Positions 27,692 through 36,304 of a DNA stretch of 64,000 nt are shown piece by piece. A program made the translations under genes and the position numbers. The DNA is from Chungangia koreensis. GTDB taxonomy: Bacteria; Bacillota; Bacilli; Bacillales_A; Planococcaceae. The notes beneath the pieces were generated by a model, which was not told the DNA's origin, ran no database searches, and worked only from the letters and a program-made list of their open reading frames with translations. The stretch covers positions 195,332-259,331 of the forward strand of contig NZ_JBHSEC010000022.1 of NCBI RefSeq assembly GCF_042651785.1, in the 5' to 3' direction. The number at the start of each line of letters is the position of its first letter. Positions within the stretch are counted from its first letter, which is position 1.

Positions 27692-28111
27692 ATGCCTACA
27701 GTTAACCAATTGGTACGTAAGCCTCGTAAATCCAAAAGCACGAAATCGAAATCTCCAGCGTTGAACAGAGGGTACAACAGCTTCAAGAAATCCTTGACAA
27801 ATGTTAACTCTCCACAAAAACGTGGTGTTTGTACTCGTGTTGGTACGATGACACCGAAAAAACCAAACTCCGCGTTGCGTAAATATGCACGTGTACGTTT
27901 GACAAACCAAATCGAAGTTAACGCGTATATCCCAGGTGAAGGCCACAACCTTCAAGAGCACAGCGTCGTTCTAATCCGCGGCGGACGTGTAAAAGACTTA
28001 CCAGGGGTACGTTATCATATCGTTCGTGGTGCACTTGACACTGCAGCGGTTAACGGTCGTATGCAATCCCGTTCCCTATACGGTGCAAAACGTCCGAAAG
28101 AAAAGAAATAA
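27692..28111 (+). CDS. rpsL: 30S ribosomal protein S12
   Basis: 139 aa decoding-centre protein. KKPNSALRK carries Lys56, and the later GEGHNLQEHSVVL segment is intact, the usual streptomycin-sensitive residues. ATG follows GGGAGGAGTAATCG. Co-directional with rpsG, fusA and tuf. Confidence 0.98.
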   Translation: MPTVNQLVRKPRKSKSTKSKSPALNRGYNSFKKSLTNVNSPQKRGVCTRVGTMTPKKPNSALRKYARVRLTNQIEVNAYIPGEGHNLQEHSVVLIRGGRVKDLPGVRYHIVRGALDTAAVNGRMQSRSLYGAKRPKEKK

Positions 28112-28149
28112 TAATCCACTTAGCAGAATAATCGAAAGGAGGAAACCAC

Positions 28150-28620
28150 ATGCCTCGTAAAGGTCCTGTTTCCAAACGTGACGTGCTTCCAGATCCTATT
28201 TATAATTCGAAACTGGTAACACGCTTGATTAATAAAATGATGGTTGATGGTAAAAGAGGTACTTCTCAAAAAATCCTTTATGGAGCTTTCGAATTAATTA
28301 GAGAGCGTTCCGGTAAAGATCCATTGGAAGTATTCGAAGCTGCACTTAACAACATTATGCCAGTTCTTGAAGTTCGTGCTCGCCGTGTCGGTGGTGCAAA
28401 CTATCAAGTACCGGTTGAAGTGCGCCCAGACCGCCGTACAACTTTAGGTCTTCGTTATCTTGTGAACTATTCACGTCTTCGTGGCGAAAAAACGATGGAA
28501 GAGCGTCTTGCTAACGAAATCCTTGATGCATCCAACAACACTGGTGCATCCGTCAAGAAACGTGAAGATATGCACAAAATGGCAGAAGCTAACAAAGCAT
28601 TTGCTCACTACCGTTGGTAA
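28150..28620 (+). CDS. rpsG: 30S ribosomal protein S7
   Basis: 156 aa. Initiates 30S head assembly and contacts the E site. N-terminal MPRKGPVSKRDVLPDP and the beta-hairpin ANYQVPVEV are family-typical. ATG is preceded by AAAGGAGGAAACCAC. Confidence 0.98.
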   Translation: MPRKGPVSKRDVLPDPIYNSKLVTRLINKMMVDGKRGTSQKILYGAFELIRERSGKDPLEVFEAALNNIMPVLEVRARRVGGANYQVPVEVRPDRRTTLGLRYLVNYSRLRGEKTMEERLANEILDASNNTGASVKKREDMHKMAEANKAFAHYRW

Positions 28621-28671
28621 TCTAATACCTATACTAATCACTCTAATCCGAGACGGAAGGAGACCTACAAT

Positions 28672-30750
28672 ATGACTAGAGAATTCTCCTTGGAGAATAC
28701 ACGTAATATTGGAATCATGGCGCATATCGATGCTGGTAAAACAACAACGACTGAGCGTATCCTTTATTACACAGGTCGTATCCACAAAATTGGTGAAACA
28801 CACGAAGGTGCTTCCCAAATGGACTGGATGGAACAGGAGCAAGAACGTGGAATCACGATCACTTCTGCTGCGACAACTGCATCATGGAAAGGTCATCGCG
28901 TAAACATCATCGACACTCCAGGACACGTAGACTTCACTGTTGAAGTTGAACGTTCCCTACGTGTACTTGACGGTGCTGTTACAGTACTTGATGCTCAATC
29001 CGGTGTAGAACCACAAACAGAAACAGTATGGCGCCAAGCAACAAACTACGGTGTTCCACGTATCGTTTTTGTTAACAAAATGGATAAAACAGGTGCAGAC
29101 TTCTTGTACTCTGTTAAAACACTTCATGACCGCCTTCAAGCGAACGCTCACCCGATCCAATTACCGATCGGTGCTGAAGATCAATTTGAAGGAATCATTG
29201 ACCTTGTAGAAATGACTGCTACTTTCTACGGTAATGATTTAGGCACAGATACAACAGAAGGTGAAATTCCTGCAGAATACATGGATCAAGCTCAAGAATA
29301 CCGTGAAAAGCTAATTGAAGCGGTTGCTGAACTTGATGAAGAAATGATGGAGAAATATCTTGGCGGAGAAGAGATTACAACTGATGAGTTGAAAGAAGGA
29401 ATCCGTAAAGGTACAGTCAACGTTGAATTCTATCCAGTAGTATGTGGTACTGCCTTCAAAAACAAAGGTGTTCAAAAAATGTTGGATGCTGTCATTGCAT
29501 ACCTTCCATCTCCGTTGGATATCCCACCGATGAAAGGTATCGATGTTGATACAGAAGAAGAAACGACTCGTCCTGCTGACGATTCTGCTCCATTCTCTGC
29601 ATTGGCGTTCAAAGTTATGACTGACCCTTATGTTGGTAAATTGACGTTCTTCCGTGTGTATTCCGGAACACTTCAATCAGGTTCTTATGTACAAAACTCT
29701 ACTAAAGGTAAACGTGAACGTGTAGGACGTATTCTACAAATGCACGCGAACCACCGTGAAGAAATCGCTGAAGTTTACTCTGGAGATATCGCAGCGGCAG
29801 TAGGTTTGAAAGATACAACGACTGGAGATACACTATGTGATGACAAGGCACAAGTTATCCTTGAATCCATGGAATTCCCAGAACCGGTTATCTCTCTATC
29901 TGTAGAACCAAAATCTAAAGCTGACCAAGATAAAATGGGTACTGCACTCGTTAAATTGGCAGAAGAAGATCCAACATTCCGCGTTCATACTGACCAAGAA
30001 ACTGGCCAAGTAATCATCGCGGGTATGGGTGAGCTTCACCTTGATATTTTAGTTGACCGTATGCGCCGTGAATTCAAAGTTGAAGCAAACGTGGGTGCTC
30101 CACAGGTATCTTACCGTGAAACATTCCGTGATTCTGCTAAAGTTGAAGGTAAGTTCGTACGTCAATCCGGTGGTCGTGGACAATTCGGACACGTTTGGAT
30201 CGAGTTCGCTCCAAACGAAGAAGGTAAAGGCTTCGAATTCGAAAACGCTATCGTTGGTGGGGTTGTTCCACGTGAATACATTCCGGCTGTTGAAGCAGGT
30301 CTTCGTGACTCGCTTGATAACGGTGTACTTGCAGGATATCCATTGATCGACATCAAAGCGAAACTATTCGATGGTTCATACCATGATGTTGACTCCAACG
30401 AAATGGCGTTCAAAATTGCCGCTTCCATGGCACTTAAAAACGCTGTATCTAAAGTAAATCCAGTACTTCTTGAGCCAATGATGAAAGTCGAAGTTGTTAT
30501 TCCTGAAGAATACCTCGGAGACATCATGGGTGACATCACTTCCCGTCGCGGACGTGTAGAAGGTATGGATGCTCGTGGTAACGCACAAGTTGTACGTGCG
30601 ATGGTTCCACTTTCTGAAATGTTCGGTTACGCAACGTCCCTACGTTCCAATACACAAGGACGCGGAACATTCTCCATGGTGTTCGATCACTATGAAGAAG
30701 TACCGAAATCTATTTCTGAAGAAATCATCAAAAAAAATAAAGGTGAATAA
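28672..30750 (+). CDS. fusA: elongation factor G
   Basis: 692 aa translational GTPase for translocation. G1 AHIDAGKTTTTERI, G3 DTPGHVD and G4 NKMDKTGAD are visible, followed by domains II-V including the GRGQFGHV segment of domain IV. ATG follows GGAAGGAGAC. Full length; also the fusidic acid target. Confidence 0.98.
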   Translation: MTREFSLENTRNIGIMAHIDAGKTTTTERILYYTGRIHKIGETHEGASQMDWMEQEQERGITITSAATTASWKGHRVNIIDTPGHVDFTVEVERSLRVLDGAVTVLDAQSGVEPQTETVWRQATNYGVPRIVFVNKMDKTGADFLYSVKTLHDRLQANAHPIQLPIGAEDQFEGIIDLVEMTATFYGNDLGTDTTEGEIPAEYMDQAQEYREKLIEAVAELDEEMMEKYLGGEEITTDELKEGIRKGTVNVEFYPVVCGTAFKNKGVQKMLDAVIAYLPSPLDIPPMKGIDVDTEEETTRPADDSAPFSALAFKVMTDPYVGKLTFFRVYSGTLQSGSYVQNSTKGKRERVGRILQMHANHREEIAEVYSGDIAAAVGLKDTTTGDTLCDDKAQVILESMEFPEPVISLSVEPKSKADQDKMGTALVKLAEEDPTFRVHTDQETGQVIIAGMGELHLDILVDRMRREFKVEANVGAPQVSYRETFRDSAKVEGKFVRQSGGRGQFGHVWIEFAPNEEGKGFEFENAIVGGVVPREYIPAVEAGLRDSLDNGVLAGYPLIDIKAKLFDGSYHDVDSNEMAFKIAASMALKNAVSKVNPVLLEPMMKVEVVIPEEYLGDIMGDITSRRGRVEGMDARGNAQVVRAMVPLSEMFGYATSLRSNTQGRGTFSMVFDHYEEVPKSISEEIIKKNKGE

Positions 30751-30779
30751 TTGAAAGTTCACCAGTTATTTAGTATAAC
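30751..30779 (+). promoter_or_regulatory. tuf promoter in the fusA-tuf spacer
   Basis: TTGAAA (30751-30756), 17 bp, TATAAC (30774-30779). The spacer then holds a hairpin with GGGGAC/GTCCTC cores (about 30802-30817) before the tuf ribosome-binding site. Confidence 0.65.
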
Positions 30780-30874
30780 TATTCTATAAGCTATGGATGA
30801 TGGGGGACTATGTCCTCCGCCATCTGTAACGATAAATTAAAACTATTTCTTATATTTAAGGAGGAAATCCTAAC

Positions 30875-32062
30875 ATGGCTAAAGCAAAATTTGATCGTTC
30901 CAAAACACATGCGAACGTTGGTACAATTGGTCACGTTGACCATGGTAAAACAACTTTAACTGCTGCAATCGCTACAGTTCTTTCTAAGAAAATGGGCGGA
31001 GAAGCAAAATCTTACGACCAAATCGATAACGCGCCAGAAGAAAAAGAGCGTGGAATCACAATCAACACTTCTCACATCGAGTATGAAACTGATAAGCGTC
31101 ACTATGCACACGTTGACTGCCCAGGACATGCTGACTACGTTAAAAACATGATCACTGGTGCTGCTCAAATGGACGGCGGGATCTTGGTAGTATCTGCTGC
31201 TGACGGCCCAATGCCACAAACTCGTGAGCACATCCTTCTTTCTCGTCAAGTAGGTGTTCCTTACCTTGTTGTATTCATGAACAAATGTGACATGGTAGAC
31301 GACGAAGAACTTCTTGAACTAGTTGAAATGGAAATTCGTGACCTTCTTTCTGAATACGATTTCCCTGGCGATGACATCCCAGTTATCAAAGGTTCTGCAT
31401 TGAAAGCTCTTGAAGGAGACGCTCAATGGGAAGAAAGAATCGTTGAATTGATGGACGCTGTTGACTCTTACATTCCAGATCCAGTTCGTGAAACTGACAA
31501 ACCATTCATGATGCCAGTTGAGGACGTATTCTCAATCACTGGTCGTGGTACAGTTGCTACTGGTCGTGTAGAGCGCGGTCAAGTTAAAGTCGGTGACGTT
31601 GTTGAAATCATCGGTCTTGTTGAAGAACCAAAATCTACAACTGTAACAGGTGTAGAAATGTTCCGTAAGCTTCTTGACTATGCAGAAGCTGGAGACAACA
31701 TCGGAGCTCTTCTTCGTGGGGTAGCTCGTGAAGAAATCCAACGTGGTCAAGTTTTGGCTAAGCCAGGCTCTATCACTCCACACACAGACTTCAAAGCTGA
31801 AGTTTATGTTCTTTCTAAAGAAGAGGGTGGACGTCATACTCCATTCTTCTCTAACTACCGTCCACAGTTCTACTTCCGTACAACTGACGTAACTGGCGTA
31901 GTTAACCTTCCAGAAGGCGTTGAAATGGTTATGCCTGGAGACAACATCGAAATGACAGTTTCTTTGATCTCCCCAATCGCTCTTGAAGAAGGTACAAAAT
32001 TCTCTATCCGTGAAGGTGGACGTACAGTAGGCGCTGGCGTTGTAGCTACAATCACAAAATAA
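30875..32062 (+). CDS. tuf: elongation factor Tu
   Basis: 395 aa GTPase that delivers aminoacyl-tRNA. G1 GHVDHGKTTL, G3 DCPGHADYVKNM and G4 NKCDMVD are all visible, followed by domains 2 and 3. ATG follows AAGGAGGAAATCCTAAC. It has its own promoter as well as read-through from fusA. Confidence 0.98.
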   Translation: MAKAKFDRSKTHANVGTIGHVDHGKTTLTAAIATVLSKKMGGEAKSYDQIDNAPEEKERGITINTSHIEYETDKRHYAHVDCPGHADYVKNMITGAAQMDGGILVVSAADGPMPQTREHILLSRQVGVPYLVVFMNKCDMVDDEELLELVEMEIRDLLSEYDFPGDDIPVIKGSALKALEGDAQWEERIVELMDAVDSYIPDPVRETDKPFMMPVEDVFSITGRGTVATGRVERGQVKVGDVVEIIGLVEEPKSTTVTGVEMFRKLLDYAEAGDNIGALLRGVAREEIQRGQVLAKPGSITPHTDFKAEVYVLSKEEGGRHTPFFSNYRPQFYFRTTDVTGVVNLPEGVEMVMPGDNIEMTVSLISPIALEEGTKFSIREGGRTVGAGVVATITK

Positions 32063-32080
32063 TTCCCCTTTGGGAATAAG

Positions 32081-32114
32081 AAAACCCCCGTTGCTTCGGC
32101 AGCGGGGGTTTTTT
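32081..32114 (+). terminator. terminator after tuf
   Basis: AAAACCCCCGTTGC and GCAGCGGGGGTT pair around a TTCG tetraloop, followed by T6. Marks the end of the str operon and the edge of the accessory island. Confidence 0.93.
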
Positions 32115-32140
32115 GAATGAAAAGAAGAAAATATACTGGA

Positions 32141-32854
32141 AATGCTGATTCACCAATAGGTAATGCTGGTACGAGAAATCAATGCTGACCCCCAGCCGTT
32201 TAATGCTGACTGGATTGAATTTAATGCTGACTCTACAACAGATAATGCTGATACGAGAAATCAATGCTGACTCACAGCCGTTTAATGCTGAATGGATCGA
32301 GTTTAATGCTGACTCAACAACAAATAATGCTGATACGGAAAATCAATGCTGCCCCACAGCCGTTTAATGCTGAATGGATCGAGTTTAATGCTGACTCAAC
32401 AACAGATAATGCTGATACGAGAAATTAATGCTGCCCCACAGCCGTTTAATGCTGAATGGATCGAGTTTAATGTTGACTCAACAAGAAATAATGCTGGTAC
32501 TGAAAATCAATGCTGAACCACAGCTGTTTAATGCTGACTCAACAACAAATAATGCTGGTACGGAAAATCAATGCTGCCCCACAGCCGTTTAATGCTGAAT
32601 GTATTGAATTTAATGCTGACTCAACAACAAATAATGCTGGTACGGAAAATCAATGCTGCCCCACAGCTGTTTAATGCTGAATGTATCGAGTTTAATGCTG
32701 GCTCACCAATAGGTAATGCTGATACGAGAAATCGATGCTGACTCACAGCTGTTTAATGCTGAATGGATCGAGTTTAATGCTGACTCACCAATAGATAATG
32801 CTGATACGAGAAATCAATGCTGCCCCACAGCCATTTAATGCTGATTGAAACCGG
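32141..32854. repeat. 82-bp higher-order tandem array of AATGCTG subrepeats
   Basis: AATGCTG (with two single-base variants at 32469 and 32734) occurs 35 times from 32141 to 32837. Four subtypes alternate in fixed order. After the motif the tails are A: ACTCAACAACAAAT, B: ATACGAGAAATC, C: CCCCACAGCCGTTT, D: AATGGATCGAGTTT. Spacings are 21, 19, 21 and 21 bp, so each A-B-C-D unit is exactly 82 bp. Units begin at 32141, 32223, 32305, 32387, 32469, 32530, 32612, 32694 and 32776; the fifth lacks subtype D (61 bp) and the last D is truncated. The period is not a multiple of three and stops are frequent, so it is not coding. It fills the gap between the tuf terminator and the NERD gene. I do not recognise the family. 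Confidence 0.95.
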
Positions 32855-32885
32855 AGTATTGTGGAATACGTGTTTAATTCTCACT

Positions 32886-33806
32886 TCACATCTGCTTACG
32901 CATATAAATTCTGTTTCTTTTAGATCCGGAAGCTTTTAAATCCAAATTTGTTAGCATATTAGTGGCGGTTTTCATTGATTTAACTCCAAAAAAATCACGA
33001 AACTCTTGATTTGTTATAGTCGGTTTTACAAGAGTGAAATACTCTTCGATCGCTTGTTGGAGGCCGGTCCTTGATTTATAACAGCAATGACCGCATTGCC
33101 AGTAGTATTTGTCCCTGATCAGTGAATACACTTTGCAAGAAGGACAAACGATTCCTTTGATAATGTCAGCGTGGTTAATCTCATATTGCTCAAGTAAAGA
33201 ATTTTGACGTTGGAACGGTCGATGGGATAAGTGAATGTTCATTTCAATAGAAGAGAGTTCTTGGTCGGAAAGATGATTAGCAGTGGGGGACAAGCGATGA
33301 ACTCTTTCAAAGACTGAGTCCAATTTGTTAAATGGATAGTGAAACGGATTGTTACGCAGCGTAACATTCTTGGAAGTGAAAACAACTGCACCAGAAACGG
33401 GGATGGAACAGTCTTGTTGCTTCGTCCAGTTCAGCATGAAGCGAATGTGCTTCGTTAATTGATAGTACGGGTTGGGAAAGTACTTCTTAGACTGATCATT
33501 ATTTAATCGATAGAACTCGTCAGTGTCAGAATCTATGTATAGGTCACCGCTAATGTTCTTCGATTCTAATACGATGATGCATTTCTTACTTAAAAGCAGA
33601 CAATCGATTTGTACTTTTTCTTCACCGAATTCTAAGCAGACATTCGGTAGAATAATAAACTCTTGCTCTAAACTTGAAAGCTTTTGAAGCAATCTCTCTT
33701 CACCGCGGATTCCAGCTTTAATCATTCTCAAATTCTCTTCAACCAATGCATATTTAGAATGTCGTGGTGATAGTCGTACTAATAAAATCCTATGAGCCTT
33801 AACGAT
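32886..33806 (-). CDS. NERD-domain protein with zinc ribbon, probable nuclease
   Basis: About 306 aa if started at 33806. A NERD (nuclease-related) domain has AGIRGEE (about 31-37), D68 in QIDCLLL and E81-x-K83 in IVLESKN, fitting a PD-(D/E)xK fold. A zinc ribbon follows (C221, C224, C238, C241), then a helical tail. No ATG, GTG or TTG follows the good ribosome-binding site GGAGGAGGTGG (33824-33814), yet the frame stays open and reads IVKAHRILLVRLSPRHSK, like NERD N-termini; ATC at 33806 is 10 nt from that site. Alternatives are TTG 33746 or ATG 33725, which truncate this conserved part. Cellular role unknown; possibly DNA or RNA processing or defence. Confidence 0.8.
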   Translation of the reverse strand: MVKAHRILLVRLSPRHSKYALVEENLRMIKAGIRGEERLLQKLSSLEQEFIILPNVCLEFGEEKVQIDCLLLSKKCIIVLESKNISGDLYIDSDTDEFYRLNNDQSKKYFPNPYYQLTKHIRFMLNWTKQQDCSIPVSGAVVFTSKNVTLRNNPFHYPFNKLDSVFERVHRLSPTANHLSDQELSSIEMNIHLSHRPFQRQNSLLEQYEINHADIIKGIVCPSCKVYSLIRDKYYWQCGHCCYKSRTGLQQAIEEYFTLVKPTITNQEFRDFFGVKSMKTATNMLTNLDLKASGSKRNRIYMRKQM

Positions 33807-33813
33807 GAAACTT

Positions 33814-33844
33814 CCACCTCCTCCAATTTACCAACATCATAGCA
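33814..33844 (-). promoter_or_regulatory. NERD gene extended -10 promoter and ribosome-binding site
   Basis: On the minus strand TGCTATGAT (33844-33836) is an extended -10 element. GGAGGAGGTGG (33824-33814) is a strong Shine-Dalgarno close behind the expected start site, so the leader is short. Confidence 0.55.
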
Positions 33845-34109
33845 TATTTATATAGAAGAAACTCGACTATAATAAAAGAAGAATCATAATCAGGATTTCC
33901 GTTCAAATTAAAAAGACTTAACTCGTTTAACACCCTCCCTATACCAAAACCACCACACCAAATTAGAGTCATTCCAACATTGGTACTGCTTTGTCAAAAC
34001 TCCCGACGTTGTATTGGCTAACCTAAAACCCTCAACCCTAAACACCTTCTCCCAAACAACACCCACAATTCCCAAACTCCATTTAATCTTCCGACAATTT
34101 CCTTTTTAA
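33845..34109. other. gene-free spacer, C-rich on the plus strand
   Basis: I see no convincing gene. The plus strand is strongly C/A biased. Five CCC runs at 34029, 34036, 34051, 34062 and 34071 mean the minus strand could form a G-quadruplex. A minus-strand open frame of about 60 codons exists here but lacks an ATG and a ribosome-binding site. Confidence 0.5.
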
Positions 34110-34202
34110 TTGAAAATGCGAATAAACCTATATATAATAGGGAAGTCAACAGAAAAGAATTTCGCCAAAGGTCTTGCGAGATTCTTTTTATTTATGTATA
34201 AT
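34110..34202 (+). promoter_or_regulatory. tandem promoters of the S10 ribosomal cluster
   Basis: P1 is TTGAAA (34110-34115), 17 bp, TATAAT (34133-34138). P2 is TTGCGA (34174-34179), 17 bp, TATAAT (34197-34202). Both have ideal spacing. Between them lies a terminator-like hairpin whose 3' arm overlaps P2. Confidence 0.85.
34153..34190 (+). terminator. terminator-like hairpin between S10 promoters P1 and P2
   Basis: AAAAGAATTTCGC (34153-34165) pairs with GCGAGATTCTTTT (34176-34188), 13 bp with one wobble, followed by T-rich sequence. RNA from P1 would be only about 45 nt if it stops here. Confidence 0.65.
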
Positions 34203-34219
34203 GTTGAATGTTGGTCTTT

Positions 34220-34330
34220 GACTGCGATGAAGCGGGAGGTTGCCGACACACCCGGCCGCTTTGCCATGGCAGGGGTTGGCGGGATATTTCCGTGGAGAAT
34301 GTCTAGAAAATAGGCGAAAAGGAGGGAAAA
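34220..34330 (+). promoter_or_regulatory. rpsJ (S10 operon) leader
   Basis: A GC-rich leader contains GCGGGAGGTTGCCGACACA followed by CCCGGCCGCTTTGCC, which I recall as conserved upstream of rpsJ in other Bacillales. AGCGG (34231-34235) can pair with CCGCT (34256-34260), and GCCATGGC at 34263-34270 is palindromic. In E. coli L4 controls the S10 leader; the ligand here is unknown. Confidence 0.5.
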
Positions 34331-34332
34331 TA

Positions 34333-34641
34333 ATGGCAAAACAAAAAATCCGTATCCGTTTGAAAGCGTATGATCACAGGGTGTTGGATCAATCCGCTGA
34401 AAAGATTGTGGAAACTGCTAAACGTTCAGGTGCAAGCGTATCAGGTCCGATTCCGCTTCCTACTGAGAAGACTGTGTACACAATTCTTCGTGCCGTTCAC
34501 AAGTACAAAGATTCTCGTGAACAATTCGAAATGCGTACGCACAAACGTCTGATCGATATCGTTAACCCAACTCCACAAACAGTGGACGCGTTAATGAAGC
34601 TTGACTTACCATCTGGCGTTGATATTGAGATCAAACTTTAA
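34333..34641 (+). CDS. rpsJ: 30S ribosomal protein S10
   Basis: 102 aa. 30S head protein that also serves as NusE in antitermination with NusB. IRIRLKAYDHRVLDQSAEKIVETAKRSG is highly conserved; the extended loop runs about 45-60. ATG 34333 follows AAAAGGAGGG; the upstream in-frame start at 34240 lies in the leader. Confidence 0.97.
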   Translation: MAKQKIRIRLKAYDHRVLDQSAEKIVETAKRSGASVSGPIPLPTEKTVYTILRAVHKYKDSREQFEMRTHKRLIDIVNPTPQTVDALMKLDLPSGVDIEIKL

Positions 34642-34700
34642 TTGGTAAACGACTATATAAAAAACAAAAACAACAGAAAAATGTACAGGAGGTGTGACTA

Positions 34701-35330
34701 ATGACCAAAGGAATCTTAGGTAGAAAAATCGGTATGACGCAAGTATTTGCTGAGAACGGTGATTTGATCCCAGTAACTGTAATTGAAGCTGCTCCAAACG
34801 TAGTACTTCAAAAGAAATCAGTTGAAACGGACGGCTACGAAGCAATCCAAGTAGGTTTTGAAGATAAGCGTGAAAAGCTTTCCAACAAACCTGAAAAAGG
34901 ACATGTAGCTAAAGCGAACACTGCTCCTAAGCGCTTCATTCGCGAGTTCCGCGATGTAAACTTAGCTGATTACGAAGTTGGTCAGGAAGTCAAGGTAGAA
35001 ATTTTCGCAGAAGGCGATTTAATCGATGTAACAGGTGTGACAAAAGGTAAAGGTTTCCAAGGTGTTATTAAACGCCACGGACAATCCCGCGGCCCTATGG
35101 CCCACGGTTCCCGTTACCACCGTCGTCCTGGTTCGATGGGTCCGGTTGCTCCAAACCGCGTATTCAAACAAAAGAAATTACCTGGTCAAATGGGTGGCGT
35201 GATCAAGACGATCCAAAACTTGCAAGTTGTCCGTGTTGACGCTGAGCGTAACCTATTGCTCGTAAAAGGTAATGTTCCTGGATCTCGTAAATCTATGGTA
35301 GTTGTTAAAACTGCTATCAAATCGAAATAA
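34701..35330 (+). CDS. rplC: 50S ribosomal protein L3
   Basis: 209 aa. Early assembly protein near the peptidyl-transferase centre; it also helps Mini-RNase III process 23S rRNA, and mrnC is in this window. KGILGRKIGMTQ at the start and GQMGGVIKTIQN near the end are typical. ATG follows AGGAGGTGTGACTA. Confidence 0.97.
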   Translation: MTKGILGRKIGMTQVFAENGDLIPVTVIEAAPNVVLQKKSVETDGYEAIQVGFEDKREKLSNKPEKGHVAKANTAPKRFIREFRDVNLADYEVGQEVKVEIFAEGDLIDVTGVTKGKGFQGVIKRHGQSRGPMAHGSRYHRRPGSMGPVAPNRVFKQKKLPGQMGGVIKTIQNLQVVRVDAERNLLLVKGNVPGSRKSMVVVKTAIKSK

Positions 35331-35355
35331 TCTCTGAAGAAAGGAGGAAACAGGA

Positions 35356-35979
35356 ATGCCAAAGGTATCTTTATTTAATCAAACAGGCTCCCAAGTCGGC
35401 GAAATCGAATTGAACGATGCTGTCTTCGGAATCGAACCTAATGAGTCTGTCGTCTTTGATGCAGTGATTGCACAACGTGCTTCTCTACGTCAAGGTAACC
35501 ATAAAGTAAAAAATCGTTCTGAAGTAGCTGGTGGTGGCCGTAAGCCATGGCGCCAAAAAGGAACTGGCCGTGCTCGTCAAGGGTCTATCCGCTCTCCACA
35601 ATGGCGTGGTGGTGGTACAGTATTCGGTCCAGTACCACGTAGCTACAGCTACAAATTACCGAAGAAAGTGCGCCGTTTAGCATTGCGATCTGCGCTTTCA
35701 GCGAAAGTACTTGAAGAGAACATCGTTGTTCTTGAAGGTTTAGCTTTCGATGCACCAAAAACAAAAGAATTCGTGAAAGTGTTATCTAACCTTTCCGTTG
35801 CAAAGAAAACATTGGTTGTTACAGCTGAGCTTGATGAAAACGTAGCATTGTCTGCGCGTAACATTCCTGGCGTAACAGTCGTATCAGCTACTGGTGTGAA
35901 CGTACTTGACCTTGTAGGTCATGACAAACTCGTGATCACAAAAGCTGCAGTTGAAAAAGTAGAGGAGGTGCTTGGTTAA
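35356..35979 (+). CDS. rplD: 50S ribosomal protein L4
   Basis: 207 aa. A long basic loop (about 45-100, GGGRKPWRQKGTGRARQGS) reaches the exit tunnel and affects macrolide binding. Its stop codon overlaps the rplW start by one base (TAATG). Confidence 0.97.
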   Translation: MPKVSLFNQTGSQVGEIELNDAVFGIEPNESVVFDAVIAQRASLRQGNHKVKNRSEVAGGGRKPWRQKGTGRARQGSIRSPQWRGGGTVFGPVPRSYSYKLPKKVRRLALRSALSAKVLEENIVVLEGLAFDAPKTKEFVKVLSNLSVAKKTLVVTAELDENVALSARNIPGVTVVSATGVNVLDLVGHDKLVITKAAVEKVEEVLG

Positions 35980-36257
35980 TGGAAGCACGTGATGTCATCA
36001 AACGTCCGGTCATTACCGAGCGTTCTTCTGAACTTATGGCCGAGAAAAAATACACGTTCGACGTGGATACTCGCGCTAACAAGACACAAGTAAAACAAGC
36101 GGTTGAAGAAATCTTTGACGTGAAAGTTGAAAAAGTCAACATCATGAACTACAAAGGTAAATTCAAACGTATGGGTAAATTCGGCGGATACACTAACAAA
36201 CGCCGTAAAGCAATCGTTAAATTGACTGCTGACAGCAAAGAAATCGAGATCTTTTAA
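35979..36257 (+). CDS. rplW: 50S ribosomal protein L23
   Basis: 92 aa. Located at the tunnel exit, docking site for trigger factor and SRP. MEARDVIKRPVITERS and the NIMNYKGKFKRMG loop are typical. Translationally coupled to rplD; AGAGGAGG lies within the end of rplD. Confidence 0.97.
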   Translation: MEARDVIKRPVITERSSELMAEKKYTFDVDTRANKTQVKQAVEEIFDVKVEKVNIMNYKGKFKRMGKFGGYTNKRRKAIVKLTADSKEIEIF

Positions 36258-36304
36258 TTATAGTCTTACACTGTAATTAACCAAAAAAGAAGGAGGGAAA
36301 ACAA

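Noticed and set aside
32182..32367. 61-codon open frame inside the repeat array
   Set aside because: It is made only of repeat units, has no ribosome-binding site, and the 82-bp period breaks the frame.
32141..32854. CRISPR array
   Set aside because: Repeat heads are only 7 bp, the spacers recur in fixed order, and no cas genes are present.
33900..34100. Minus-strand open frame of about 60 codons in the C-rich spacer
   Set aside because: No start codon with a ribosome-binding site; composition is explained by strand skew.
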